Of a stretch of DNA of 44,983 bases, positions 1-8,685 are shown in pieces. The first letter of the stretch is position 1; each line of letters starts with the position of its first letter. Made by a program: the position numbers and the translations under genes. The notes under the pieces are model-generated. The model did no database searches, was not told where the DNA came from, and worked only from the letters and a program-made list of their open reading frames with translations. This DNA comes from Ewingella americana ATCC 33852 (GTDB lineage: Bacteria > Pseudomonadota > Gammaproteobacteria > Enterobacterales > Enterobacteriaceae). The stretch covers positions 1 to 44,983 of the forward strand of contig NZ_JMPJ01000073.1 in the NCBI RefSeq assembly GCF_000735345.1. Reading direction: 5' to 3'.

Positions 1-115
1 AGCGGTGGTCATCAAAGCGATAAATGACCTGCGTGGGTGTCTCTTGCGGGCGGCTGCAGCCCGACAGTACGAGTAAGCTGGCCATCATGACCAGAGACAG
101 TCCTTTGATTTTCAT
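1..115 (-). CDS. Tli3-like T6SS immunity lipoprotein, third tandem copy (5' part only)
   Basis: Only the first 38 codons lie in the window; the rest runs off the left edge. The start matches the two full copies downstream base for base around the ATG and the ribosome binding site AAGGAAG. The signal peptide is a lipoprotein type ending in a good lipobox (LSGC, Cys about residue 19), followed by SRPQETPTQVIYRFDD as in the other copies. The mature protein would be anchored in the periplasm and should neutralise the Tle3-type lipase encoded upstream. Whether this copy is intact cannot be judged here. Confidence 0.75.
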   Translation of the reverse strand, partial: MKIKGLSLVMMASLLVLSGCSRPQETPTQVIYRFDDHR

Positions 116-144
116 ACAGTCTTCCTTTTCGACCACGCCAACAG

Positions 145-858
145 TTACCGCAAACCCTTACTCGGGTCACACTGCATTCGGCTCCAGCCCTTATAATTCT
201 TCACTTCTGGGACCGTGGTCGGCAGTTCCTGCCAGTTGGAAAGGTATTCTGCGGTCAAGCCACCTATGGCCTTTATGGCGATGTATTGCAACCCCCAGCC
301 TGGACCTGCTGAGCCATAATTTAAGTGGTGTGGATCACCGTCATCATCAACATAATCAATACCTGGCCCACCCGGCATAACTCGCGGATCATCAAAGGGT
401 TTGGAACTCATATACAGATTACCCTGACGGGTGAGTAGGAAACCCTGATCGTTGACCACGGTGAAGGAAAGCATATTCTCTCTTAACGGACTCCAAGTCC
501 CGTTTGGCTCAACGGTATGAGTGTTGGTAGCGAAATCACCGCTACGCCAGGTTTCACCGTAATCTTTTGATACGGCGAAGGCGTCTGTATCCCATGAAGG
601 GATGGCGATATAGCGCTCAGATGGATGGACATATTTATCGGCAAAAGCACGGTAAAACTGGCTGGCCACCTCAGAACGGATTCCGCGAGTGGGGTCAACG
701 TAATACAGTGCACCCTCGCAGTACCACCCCTTTAGCTCAAGATAGCGGTGGTCGTCAAAACGGTAGATGACCTGCGTGGGTGTCTCTTGCGGGCGGGAGC
801 AGCCAAACACTGTAAGTAATCTGGCCATCATGACCAGAGACAGTCCTTTGATTTTCAT
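145..858 (-). CDS. Tli3-like T6SS immunity lipoprotein, second copy
   Basis: A 237-residue protein with an N-terminal lipoprotein-type signal and a mature domain nearly identical at both ends to its tandem neighbour. The start at 858 is preferred over an in-frame upstream ATG at 879, because AAGGAAG lies about 8 bases before it and the length then equals the sister copy (237 aa). The lipobox reads VFGC, with Phe at -2 where a small residue is usual, so lipidation may be weaker. Two segments diverge from the sister: about residues 100-120 (ATNTHTVEPNGTWSPLREN) and about 180-190. By position it is an immunity protein to the adjacent Tle3-type lipase, or to a related toxin. Confidence 0.8.
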   Translation of the reverse strand: MKIKGLSLVMMARLLTVFGCSRPQETPTQVIYRFDDHRYLELKGWYCEGALYYVDPTRGIRSEVASQFYRAFADKYVHPSERYIAIPSWDTDAFAVSKDYGETWRSGDFATNTHTVEPNGTWSPLRENMLSFTVVNDQGFLLTRQGNLYMSSKPFDDPRVMPGGPGIDYVDDDGDPHHLNYGSAGPGWGLQYIAIKAIGGLTAEYLSNWQELPTTVPEVKNYKGWSRMQCDPSKGLR

Positions 859-887
859 ACAGTCTTCCTTTTTGACCACGCCAACAA

Positions 888-1601
888 TTACCGCAAGCCC
901 TTACTCGGGTCACACTGCATTCGGCTCCAGCCCTTATAGTTTTTCACCTCTGGCACGCTTGTGGGCATGTCCTGCCAATTTGTAAGAAGCTCTGCCGTCA
1001 GGCCACCTATGGCTTTTATAGCAATATACTCGAGCCCCCAACCGGGGCCCGCTGAGCCAGGAGCAATGTTCTGCTTTTCACCGTCCATATCCACATAATC
1101 AACGCCGGGGCCGCCCGGCATAACTCGCGGATCATCAAAGGGTTTTGAACTCATATACAGGTTTCCCTGACGGGTGAGCAGGAAACCCTGATCGTTGACC
1201 ACGGTGAAGGAAAGCATATTTTGTCTGGTAGGCCGCCGAGTCTTGCTCGGTTCTACGGTATTAGTGTTGCTTGCATACTGCGCGTTGCGCCAGGTTCTGC
1301 CGTAATCTTTTGATACCGCGAAGGCGTCGGGGTCCCACGAAGGGATAGCGATGTAGCGCTCAGATGGATGGACATATTTATCGGCAAAAGCGCGGTAAAA
1401 CTGGCTGGCCACTTCAGAACGGATTCCGCGAATGGGGTCAACGTAATACAGTGCTCCCTGGCAGTACCATCCCTTTAGCTCCAGATAGCGGTGGTCGTCA
1501 AAACGGTAGATGACCTGCGTGGGTGTCTCTTGCGATCGGGAGCAGCCCGAGACTGTGAGTAAGCTGACCATCATGACCAGAGACAGTCCTTTGATTTTCA
1601 T
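888..1601 (-). CDS. tli3: Tli3-like T6SS immunity lipoprotein, first copy
   Basis: A 237-residue lipoprotein (lipobox VSGC, Cys about residue 19) whose start codon overlaps the lipase stop in a TCAT/ATGA 4-base overlap, so the two are translationally coupled. Tle3 lipases act in the target periplasm and are countered by periplasmic Tli3 proteins; the gene order vgrG, tle3, tli3 is the known arrangement. No enzymatic motif is visible. Being closest to the effector, this copy is the best candidate for the cognate immunity protein. Family assignment rests on position, lipoprotein signal and size rather than on a database search. Confidence 0.82.
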   Translation of the reverse strand: MKIKGLSLVMMVSLLTVSGCSRSQETPTQVIYRFDDHRYLELKGWYCQGALYYVDPIRGIRSEVASQFYRAFADKYVHPSERYIAIPSWDPDAFAVSKDYGRTWRNAQYASNTNTVEPSKTRRPTRQNMLSFTVVNDQGFLLTRQGNLYMSSKPFDDPRVMPGGPGVDYVDMDGEKQNIAPGSAGPGWGLEYIAIKAIGGLTAELLTNWQDMPTSVPEVKNYKGWSRMQCDPSKGLR

Positions 1602-3871
1602 ACAGTCTTCCTTCTTGGTTGAGCAGGCACTCTGTCATAGCTTTCTACTCGCGGCATCGACCACTGCAGGTTAGCCACCTCTTTGTTATGAATCTCCGGA
1701 TAGCGTGCCGGTACAACGCGGGTGGCGTTCATAAACAGATTCACTACGCCAAATTCACCAGTCGGTAAAATTTGGTCTGGTTTATTCATAAATTTTTTTG
1801 TATTTTCGAAAGGTAATATTCCTGTTTGATAATACTCTCTGGCGTCTTGATCATCTGACCATTCACGCCAGTCGGCAAATTTTATCAATCTTTTCCAGAA
1901 GTCACCGTGGTCCATATCGAATGCTTTACAGGGCCCGATGGCCAAATCGTAGGCCATTGCCAACTCGGGGACTTTGTCTGACATCACTATCGAGGAGTGC
2001 TGGCTAAACATCACGTCGTCGGACTTGCTGTATAAATCATGCAGCTCCGCCTCGGTCAGCCTGCGGCGAAAAACAATCTTTTTATTCGCCTCGTTTACGC
2101 CGACCACTTTGGCACTGACGATATCCACGTTGCGCCAGTATTTGAGCGTATCGAGTTCTCGCTGGGTCATTACGTGCCCCGGCCGCAAATCCTTGAAGGG
2201 GTGATACGGCGGGCAATCAACGGTTTCTTCCACGGTTCGCTGAGACGCACCCGTCGCCCCCGCGCGGGCGTTATAGGAGACCATGGCGTCATTCCCACCC
2301 ACCGGAGCATGGTAGGCCTTGTTTTTATCACCCGCGTCATCCAATGGGTCAGGCTGGCCCATCAGGGTAAAAATAAACGGCTCGGGAAGCGTCTCACCGT
2401 TGGGGATCACGTCGCTGAAGGACCAGCGGGCATTGGTCGCCGTGGAGTACTCAAAGTCCCCTTTAGCGGCAGGGGGTCTTCTAAAGGCTTTGCCGTCAGG
2501 CGGTAGCCCGACGCTGCTGTTCTGAAAGAAGACTCGCTGTTTGAGATTGGGAAGCGTCTTGGCAATCTCTTGCGGTACGCCTCGCCAGCCAAAACCCTGT
2601 ATCGGCAACAGCGACACCGTGCCGTCATTGGGGCAAAAGTAGTTATAGACCTTGCCGAAGTTATTACGCTGATTGAGCGGCGTGCTGTACCAACTGTTAT
2701 TAAACTCTTTGCGAGGCAGCGCCATGGTATCCAGCAGTTTCTTTTGCTCTGCAGGACTGACTAAGCCGTCGCCGTCGGCACAATATTTGCTGTTGGTCGC
2801 CATCAGTTTGCAGAAATTTTCAAAGGTCTTCTGCCGCGCCGCGTCCGTCTGGTGATGACCCGGCTGGCCGTTCTCCAGCCAGCGATTTTCCAGCGAATAA
2901 GGGGAGTGATTGAGGATCACGCAGTCTGCGGGGTTTATACCCTCAGCTTTGAGTATCATATTTGCAAGCATGGTAATGATCGTACCCTGACTATGCGCCA
3001 CGATATTGATCGTATCTTTGGACGTTTCTCTCCTGCTACGAATGGTCCTTATAAGACTGGCAAGACGCTGCGCGGCATAGAACTGGTAAATCCGGTGAGG
3101 ATTGTTGTACACGGGGTGGGTAAAGTCGCCGCCGTTAGCGAGCTCGGCGCGGCTGAGAAACCCGACCACGCCTAACGTCGCTCCGCCCGCGCCCGGCCCA
3201 AGCATATCGGGGATGTTTGTGGTCGCGTTGGCAAAGGTTCCGCCGCCCCAGACACCTTTTAAATCCAGAGTGTTATGGAAACAGTCCATCGGATATTTCG
3301 CACCAAAATGGCGCAGTATTTCCGGGTTATTTTCTCGATACGCATCGTAAGGCAGAGGCGTATCAGGGTTTTTACCGTTTTGGACCATCGCTTCACGATA
3401 CTGGCGTTGGTCCTCTTGCCACGTCTCGTAGTCAACAGGACGATAGCCCCAGTAGAAAGGAATGATCGGCGAACGGGCGCTGTCTGAGCATGTCATCTGT
3501 TTTTGCTGCGGCTCGTGGCAATCCTCCATCACGCCGGACGCGCTGCGAATGCGGTACTTTTTCTCTTCCCACTGGTGCGGCCACAGGTCATCACGTCCCA
3601 AACGCTTTTTCAGCCCCTCAATGATGCCGCGCTCCTGATTCTGATAGGCCTCCCCCACATCATTTACGCCGTGGACCAGAATGACGATGCCCGGCATCGG
3701 CCGATTCACCGGACAGTTGGTGGTATAGCTTTTCTTGCCCGCGCTGACCGGCACGCCGATGCAATCGCTGGCCAGAAAACGCGGAGTATGCACTTTCTGG
3801 CTTTGTGGGTCGTGCGGCTCTGGCGCGTCATCAAAGGGGTTGGAGTTTTGTTGTTCAGGTTGTTCAGTCAC
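1598..3871 (-). CDS. tle3: T6SS lipase effector, Tle3/DUF3274 type
   Basis: A 757-residue alpha/beta-hydrolase effector without signal peptide, as expected for cargo loaded onto VgrG. The oxyanion-side motif ILVHGVN is at 64-70. The nucleophile elbow AHSQG is at 292-296 (predicted Ser294), and a probable acid motif CPNDGTVS has Asp416. A late DHGDFW motif (654-659), likely supplying the catalytic His, sits in the C-terminal region typical of this family. Known Tle3 proteins attack phospholipids from the periplasmic side. The start overlaps the vgrG stop by 4 bases (ATGA) and the stop overlaps the immunity gene start by 4 bases, giving a compact vgrG-effector-immunity operon. The GC-poor stretch near the 3' end differs slightly from the flanks. 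Confidence 0.9.
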   Translation of the reverse strand: MTEQPEQQNSNPFDDAPEPHDPQSQKVHTPRFLASDCIGVPVSAGKKSYTTNCPVNRPMPGIVILVHGVNDVGEAYQNQERGIIEGLKKRLGRDDLWPHQWEEKKYRIRSASGVMEDCHEPQQKQMTCSDSARSPIIPFYWGYRPVDYETWQEDQRQYREAMVQNGKNPDTPLPYDAYRENNPEILRHFGAKYPMDCFHNTLDLKGVWGGGTFANATTNIPDMLGPGAGGATLGVVGFLSRAELANGGDFTHPVYNNPHRIYQFYAAQRLASLIRTIRSRRETSKDTINIVAHSQGTIITMLANMILKAEGINPADCVILNHSPYSLENRWLENGQPGHHQTDAARQKTFENFCKLMATNSKYCADGDGLVSPAEQKKLLDTMALPRKEFNNSWYSTPLNQRNNFGKVYNYFCPNDGTVSLLPIQGFGWRGVPQEIAKTLPNLKQRVFFQNSSVGLPPDGKAFRRPPAAKGDFEYSTATNARWSFSDVIPNGETLPEPFIFTLMGQPDPLDDAGDKNKAYHAPVGGNDAMVSYNARAGATGASQRTVEETVDCPPYHPFKDLRPGHVMTQRELDTLKYWRNVDIVSAKVVGVNEANKKIVFRRRLTEAELHDLYSKSDDVMFSQHSSIVMSDKVPELAMAYDLAIGPCKAFDMDHGDFWKRLIKFADWREWSDDQDAREYYQTGILPFENTKKFMNKPDQILPTGEFGVVNLFMNATRVVPARYPEIHNKEVANLQWSMPRVESYDRVPAQPRRKTV

Positions 3872-6426
3872 GCGGTTCCCTCCGGGCTGTCATTATCGTG
3901 CAGTATTTCAAGCGACCAGGTATCCAGCTCACTGCTGTTCAGTAACGGGGACTCCCCCTGATCGTCGGTTATCCCCTCAATCACCTCGCCTTTTCTATGC
4001 AGCCTGAAGCGTTGCTGGGTCAAGATGTGGCCGGGGTCGTTGGGGGCATGTAGGCGAAACTGCTGGGCAAGTTGGCCCTCATTGAAGGAGGGTTTCACCT
4101 GATCGATACTGGCTTGTGACATGTAAGCGACATGCTGCGTTTTGAAAGAAATGTCGCCAGGCGCGATAACCTCCACCCTGCCATTCATGAGCCGAATACC
4201 CGCGCCGCCACACATCAACAGCAACTCTTTTTGCGCGTTGAGGACAATCCGCCCCTGCGAACTGGTGAGGTTGATATCCTGACTGGCGACTTGAATTATC
4301 TCACCCTGCTGGGCAGTCAGCTTGATCGGGCCTTTGGCGGCGGTGAAGACCATCCCCGCCTTGCGTACCAGCACCGAGAACACGTCGCCTGCGGCCATGG
4401 TGAGCCGCCGGAAGGTATTAATGTTCATATCCCGCTTGGCGGTCGATGCCAGATCTTCACCTGCATGCACCATCACGCTGGCCGGAGAGGTCACCGTCAC
4501 ACCTGCTTCACCGTGCATTGACAAGGTTGGCTTCTGCGCCTCGGCAATGTGTTGGCGCAGTTCAGTCACGGATGACAGATCAGCCGCCGGCGTGTCGGCA
4601 ATTTCCGCGCTGGCAGCAAGGGATCGCGCTAGCTGTAATGCTGACTCGAGCTGCGCGATGGTGGCGGCCATGTCATTTTGCTGGCCCGCAGCCTTGGTTT
4701 GCCGCTCGGTGGTGATATGAAAACTTTCTGCGGAACGCAGGGCTGCCTGTTTATCAGTGCGAAGCTCAACCCCTTCGCCTCGTGGCTCGCCCTGAGCATT
4801 AACCAGATGGCCTAAATTCAGCTGACTCTTGCCGTATTCGGTAGCCAGCTTGATGTGCTCTTTGCCCGCCTTATCTTCCATGCGCAATTTGTTATTGCGC
4901 AATGTGCGGATCACGTTGCGGGTTGAGTTAAAATCTGTGACCAAATCTGGGTTGATTTCATCATGGAAGGCATGAGCAATATAAGGCCGTTCGGGGTCCC
5001 CTAGTTGGAAGCCTATACCGACCTCGGTATTATCCTGCAAAGGAAAATGAATGCCGTATCGGTCACCAGCGTACTGGCGGCCAAGGCGCACCGGCATACT
5101 CTCCAGCCCCTTTTTCCAATCGGCTTTATCGAAATCGAAATGCACCCGATAGCGCCCGATATTATCAATTCTGGCCAGCTGGTCATTGAGCTTTTGCCCG
5201 GATATTCGGGCGGGAATAGTGCCGCTAATCACTGGCCGCGCTATACGAGCCGGGCGAAAACAGACTCTCTCGTTGTAAGGGATCCCGGTGAGTTGGCATT
5301 GAAAGCTGGATTGACGAGAGCCACTAAGCCGCATTTTCGTCACGACCATAGCGTTGATAAATGCCTGAGGGATAGCCCCTTCTATTTTGACTTCGGTACC
5401 CGGAACGATGCCAGGATCGTCGGTGGTAGCGGTTAAGATCGTCATGCCGTTGAGCGCCAGCTCGTTTCTCATTTTGGCGTAGTGCCAGCTGGTTTCCGCC
5501 TGCTGGTTTTTGCCAATCTTCCAGCGGTCACCGCCTTCGAGATGGATATCACCATAGTGATATTCGCCGCCGTGGGTTAAATCCTCGTCACGAAGCGAGT
5601 CGGCTTGCTGATCCAGTTGGTGATAACCTTTACTGGACACATAACTGTAGTTTCTGACGTCAACAGAACCGGGGACAACAACATGTTTTGCCACCAAATT
5701 CTGGATGCTATAACCCGCTGCGACATTACCTGACGGGTTAGCCGCTGTGATTTTATGGTCAAAAAGATAACTAGTCTGTAAATCGCCAAATACGATGACG
5801 ACAATATCGGCATGCTCAGGATGAGCCTCAAACCGGAACCATATGCCCACTTCTGCTAATAGTCGCCGGATAAAAGCCAGATCCGTTTCTCTCCACTGCA
5901 CAATCATTTCGCGGCGCGGGTAAATGTAGCTTAGAGAATCAAAATTAATCTCATATCCCTCGAAACGGTGCTCCTTCAGAATGCTTTTGACCACTTCTGG
6001 AACGGACATTTCCTGATAAATCGCACAACGCAGGCGAGTATCCAATAGCGCCAGAGGGTGCTCCAGCACGGCTTCGTATAACGTTTCATCCACACTGGTG
6101 CTGATACGTTCAAGTGAAGTGATCACGCCACAAATTTGGCGCAAGGCTGTCCATCGATTGGCCGTTTGTATCAAGCTTGACCAATCAGGATTGAACCCTC
6201 GCATTCTGAATGAGGCACTCTTTTTCAGCAAACTGGCTGCGGCGACGTCAGCCTCATTTGAGGTAAAGCGGATGCAATACCGGTAAGGTTCGCTGAGGGC
6301 TTCCTCGCCGTGGAAAGACTCCACATCAGCGACAAATTCAGAGTTGGGGATATCTAATAAGTATTTATTCAGCGACTCTTCTGGAATAAATTTAGGTTGC
6401 TGAGGAGTTAGCGAGTATCCGTACAT
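3868..6426 (-). CDS. vgrG: Type VI secretion spike protein VgrG with C-terminal extension
   Basis: VgrG forms the trimeric needle tip that carries effectors into target cells. The N-terminal two thirds is the gp27/gp5-like core, including the PVRLGRQYAGDRYG and FPLQDNTEVGIGF motifs. A DUF2345-type beta-helix region follows (repeated short strands around SPASVMVHAGEDLA and GRIVLNAQKELLLMCGG). The last 60 or so residues (FRLHRKGEVIEGITDDQGE) resemble the transthyretin-like tail used by some VgrGs to recruit effectors. The start at 6426 (852 aa) is preferred over an ATG two codons upstream because AAAAGGG then lies 6 bases away. The gene is followed directly by the lipase, its predicted cargo. 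Confidence 0.92.
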   Translation of the reverse strand: MYGYSLTPQQPKFIPEESLNKYLLDIPNSEFVADVESFHGEEALSEPYRYCIRFTSNEADVAAASLLKKSASFRMRGFNPDWSSLIQTANRWTALRQICGVITSLERISTSVDETLYEAVLEHPLALLDTRLRCAIYQEMSVPEVVKSILKEHRFEGYEINFDSLSYIYPRREMIVQWRETDLAFIRRLLAEVGIWFRFEAHPEHADIVVIVFGDLQTSYLFDHKITAANPSGNVAAGYSIQNLVAKHVVVPGSVDVRNYSYVSSKGYHQLDQQADSLRDEDLTHGGEYHYGDIHLEGGDRWKIGKNQQAETSWHYAKMRNELALNGMTILTATTDDPGIVPGTEVKIEGAIPQAFINAMVVTKMRLSGSRQSSFQCQLTGIPYNERVCFRPARIARPVISGTIPARISGQKLNDQLARIDNIGRYRVHFDFDKADWKKGLESMPVRLGRQYAGDRYGIHFPLQDNTEVGIGFQLGDPERPYIAHAFHDEINPDLVTDFNSTRNVIRTLRNNKLRMEDKAGKEHIKLATEYGKSQLNLGHLVNAQGEPRGEGVELRTDKQAALRSAESFHITTERQTKAAGQQNDMAATIAQLESALQLARSLAASAEIADTPAADLSSVTELRQHIAEAQKPTLSMHGEAGVTVTSPASVMVHAGEDLASTAKRDMNINTFRRLTMAAGDVFSVLVRKAGMVFTAAKGPIKLTAQQGEIIQVASQDINLTSSQGRIVLNAQKELLLMCGGAGIRLMNGRVEVIAPGDISFKTQHVAYMSQASIDQVKPSFNEGQLAQQFRLHAPNDPGHILTQQRFRLHRKGEVIEGITDDQGESPLLNSSELDTWSLEILHDNDSPEGTA

Positions 6427-6432
6427 TGGCAT

Positions 6433-6656
6433 CCCTTTTATTGCGTCGTTATCGTCAATGATAACGAAATTTGCTAAATCATAATAAATATATAATTATA
6501 ACCCTAGCTTTTTCATCATTTAATTTTCACTAATAGTAAAGATGCAAAACCACATCAGAATTTTCTTAGGAACTTTGCATTTTTATATTTAATCGCCTTC
6601 ACCTTAAGAATTTTCTTGGGGAGTGGCGAATAGAGTGAAGTATAAAGAGAGCCATA
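6433..6656. promoter_or_regulatory. AT-rich divergent promoter region between vgrG and PAAR gene
   Basis: A strongly AT-rich 224-base spacer between divergent T6SS genes. It holds a 14-base direct repeat with one mismatch, AGAATTTTCTTAGG at 6557-6570 and AGAATTTTCTTGGG at 6607-6620, 50 bases apart (about five helical turns). Promoters for both directions must lie here, but no single -35/-10 pair stands out. Confidence 0.45.
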
Positions 6657-6926
6657 ATGAGTCAATCCTTTATTGTTTTAGGTGATACCACCACCCACGG
6701 CGGCACAATATGCGAAGGTGAACCCCTGCTGAGCATCGATGGCGCAGCGGCAGTATTGACCGGGCATAGATTCGATTGCCCCAAGTGCGGCGTGGAGGCC
6801 ATGCTCATTGGCACCAGCCCTGTTTCAGTCTTGGGTAGGTCTCGCGTACTTGAAGGGGATGAAGCAACCTGCGGGGCGATTGCCTTACATTATGGCAGCG
6901 CCGTATCTGAAAGTTTTTATAAATAG
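6657..6926 (+). CDS. PAAR-domain T6SS spike tip protein
   Basis: An 89-residue PAAR protein, the usual size of a bare PAAR tip that caps the VgrG trimer and sharpens the spike. Typical features are the Gly-rich opening (GDTTTHGGTICEG), the repeated small beta turns, and Cys and His residues (HRFDCPKCG and late DEATCG) that bind the structural zinc. There is no C-terminal toxin domain. AAAGAGA precedes the ATG. It is divergent from vgrG and ends the island on this side. Confidence 0.92.
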   Translation: MSQSFIVLGDTTTHGGTICEGEPLLSIDGAAAVLTGHRFDCPKCGVEAMLIGTSPVSVLGRSRVLEGDEATCGAIALHYGSAVSESFYK

Positions 6927-7306
6927 TGGAATAGATCCCTTCGCGCGAGAATCAGAATTGAATTAGCGTAATGCGAAACTCAATGCGTTAATAATACTTA
7001 ATCTATTAAATCATTCGAGTAAGTTGATACTTATTAAGCATGAAAACCCGAAAAACGCATCTGGCCACATTCCCCCTACTTCTGTATAGCACTGGAATAT
7101 CCTGAAATATTAAAGCAAGTAATGGCATGAGCGACATTATTTACTTCCCCCTGCTTTTGTTTTGCCAGCATACCTCTCATTCCGCCATCAGATTCAAGAC
7201 AGCCTGCCAGCAGAAATAGAGTCTTGCACTTCCCCCATTTCCTCCTCGCGGTTGTGAATATAAGCTGTTGCGAAATCCCACCAGCAGCCACTCACAGGAA
7301 CGCCCG
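6927..7306. other. Intergenic region with repeated TTCCCCC motifs, no gene recognised
   Basis: This 380-base AT-rich spacer separates the T6SS island from the aromatic genes. A 16-base motif occurs at 7070-7085 (TTCCCCCTACTTCTGT) and, with two changes, at 7145-7160; a shorter third match starts at 7230. A minus-strand open frame of 71 codons exists but has no ribosome binding site or protein-like composition. Confidence 0.4.
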
Positions 7307-8374
7307 ATGTCATTGATGGAATTCACTTTTGTTTCGCAACCCGGCCGGGTTGTTTTTGGTCAGGGCACGCTGAGTCAACTGGGCGAGGAGCTGGACCGGC
7401 TGGGCGCGGCTCGCGTGCTGATTTTGTCGACAGCGGGGCAACGCCCGCAGGCGGAGAATATCGCCGCACGACTCGGCAACCGCGCCGTGGGCATTTTCGA
7501 CAAGGCGGTGATGCATGTGCCCATTGAGACAGCCCGCGAGGCCCGCGACGTGGCACGCAGCCTCGGTGCTGATTGTGCAATTGCCATTGGCGGTGGTTCC
7601 ACGACCGGCCTTGGCAAAGCCATTGCGTTGGAATCCGGCTTGCCAATTTTAGCCATCCCCACTACCTATTCCGGCTCGGAAATGACCCCGGTTTATGGGC
7701 TGACCGAGAAAGGCGTCAAGCGGACCGGCAAAGACTCGCGCGTTTTGCCCAAAACCGTGATTTACGACCCCACGCTGACTTTGCAGCTTCCCGTCGAACT
7801 CTCAGTCACCAGCGGCATCAACGCCATCGCCCACGCGGCTGAAGGTCTGTACGCACAAGACGGCAACCCGGTGATGTCGCTCATGGCCGAAGAGGGTATT
7901 CGCGCACTGGCTCAAGGGCTGCGCAAGGTGGTCGAGCAGCCCCAAGACCTTGCCGCTCGCGGCGACTGCCTTTACGGCGCGTGGCTGTGCGGCACCGTGC
8001 TTGGCAACGTTGGAATGGCCTTGCACCATAAGCTTTGCCACACCTTGGGCGGCAGCTTCAATCTGCCTCATGCCCCAACTCACACCGTCGTGCTGCCCCA
8101 CGCGCTGGCCTACAACGCGTCGCAAACCCCAGAAGCTTCAAAACGCATCTGTCGGGCTTTAGGAATTGAAGGCGCCAATGCTGCACGAGCAATCTACGAT
8201 CTGGCCGCCTCGCTGGGCGCGCCGCTGTCGCTAAAAGCATTAGGAATGAAAGAGGCCGAATTAGACCGCGCGACTGACATCGCGCTCGCCAATCCATACT
8301 GGAACCCAAGGCCGGTCGAGCGCGAAGCCGTGCGCGAACTGTTACAAGATGCGTTTGCGGGCAATCGACCATAA
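7307..8374 (+). CDS. Maleylacetate reductase
   Basis: Reduces maleylacetate to 3-oxoadipate with NAD(P)H, feeding ring-cleavage products to the beta-ketoadipate route. The 355-residue length fits the family, a branch of iron-containing alcohol dehydrogenases. An N-terminal nucleotide-binding half contains AIGGGSTTGLGKAIAL. A C-terminal half has the metal-site region HHKLCHTLGGSFNLPHAPTH. The ATG at 7307 is chosen because AGGAA lies 6 bases upstream; the frame is open from a TTG at 7268 but that has no such site. The next gene encodes the enzyme that makes its substrate. A terminator follows, so the two genes probably have separate transcripts. Confidence 0.9.
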   Translation: MSLMEFTFVSQPGRVVFGQGTLSQLGEELDRLGAARVLILSTAGQRPQAENIAARLGNRAVGIFDKAVMHVPIETAREARDVARSLGADCAIAIGGGSTTGLGKAIALESGLPILAIPTTYSGSEMTPVYGLTEKGVKRTGKDSRVLPKTVIYDPTLTLQLPVELSVTSGINAIAHAAEGLYAQDGNPVMSLMAEEGIRALAQGLRKVVEQPQDLAARGDCLYGAWLCGTVLGNVGMALHHKLCHTLGGSFNLPHAPTHTVVLPHALAYNASQTPEASKRICRALGIEGANAARAIYDLAASLGAPLSLKALGMKEAELDRATDIALANPYWNPRPVEREAVRELLQDAFAGNRP

Positions 8375-8393
8375 CGTGATCTACATCTCAAAA

Positions 8394-8420
8394 GCTGGCG
8401 CGCTGCCGCCAGCCTATTTT
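8394..8420 (+). terminator. Rho-independent terminator after maleylacetate reductase
   Basis: A perfect 7-bp GC-rich stem, GCTGGCG at 8394-8400 and CGCCAGC at 8407-8413, with a 6-base loop, followed by CTATTTT. The rest of the spacer up to 8685 shows no gene. Confidence 0.75.
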
Positions 8421-8685
8421 GTAGACTTTCCCCGCCGATCTTGACCCTCGCGCACTTCACCTCGCTAGCCAGTTCCGCTGTTACGAACTGCCCGTCATCG
8501 CCCCTCATTATCGCTAAATCGCTGTTGCAGGTTTTGGTTACACCTTGTTGAAAATGCACACTTTTAGCTCAACTAGTATGGCAGTGGATTTTCTGCCTTG
8601 TGACCAGTGATAGCACGAGGTTTACGACCCCAGCGATGGGTCAACACTGCCCTGCAAAAATAAAAAACCGGAGATATGAGTCAAG

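Larger units (their letters stand above)
1..1601. repeat. Tandem duplication of the immunity gene, 743-bp period
   Basis: The three immunity gene starts lie at 115, 858 and 1601, exactly 743 bases apart. The repeat covers the whole gene plus the 29-base spacer carrying the ribosome binding site. Copies are mostly identical at both ends and differ mainly in a central stretch and one near the C-terminus, which points to duplication followed by local divergence. Confidence 0.9.

Noticed and set aside
1-1601. CRISPR-like or transposon repeat
   Set aside because: The repeats are whole coding units with spacers; no short palindromic repeats, unique spacers, terminal inverted repeats or transposase are present.
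7076-7291. 71-codon minus-strand open frame in the spacer after the PAAR gene
   Set aside because: No ribosome binding site, unusual composition, and it overlaps the leader of the maleylacetate reductase gene.
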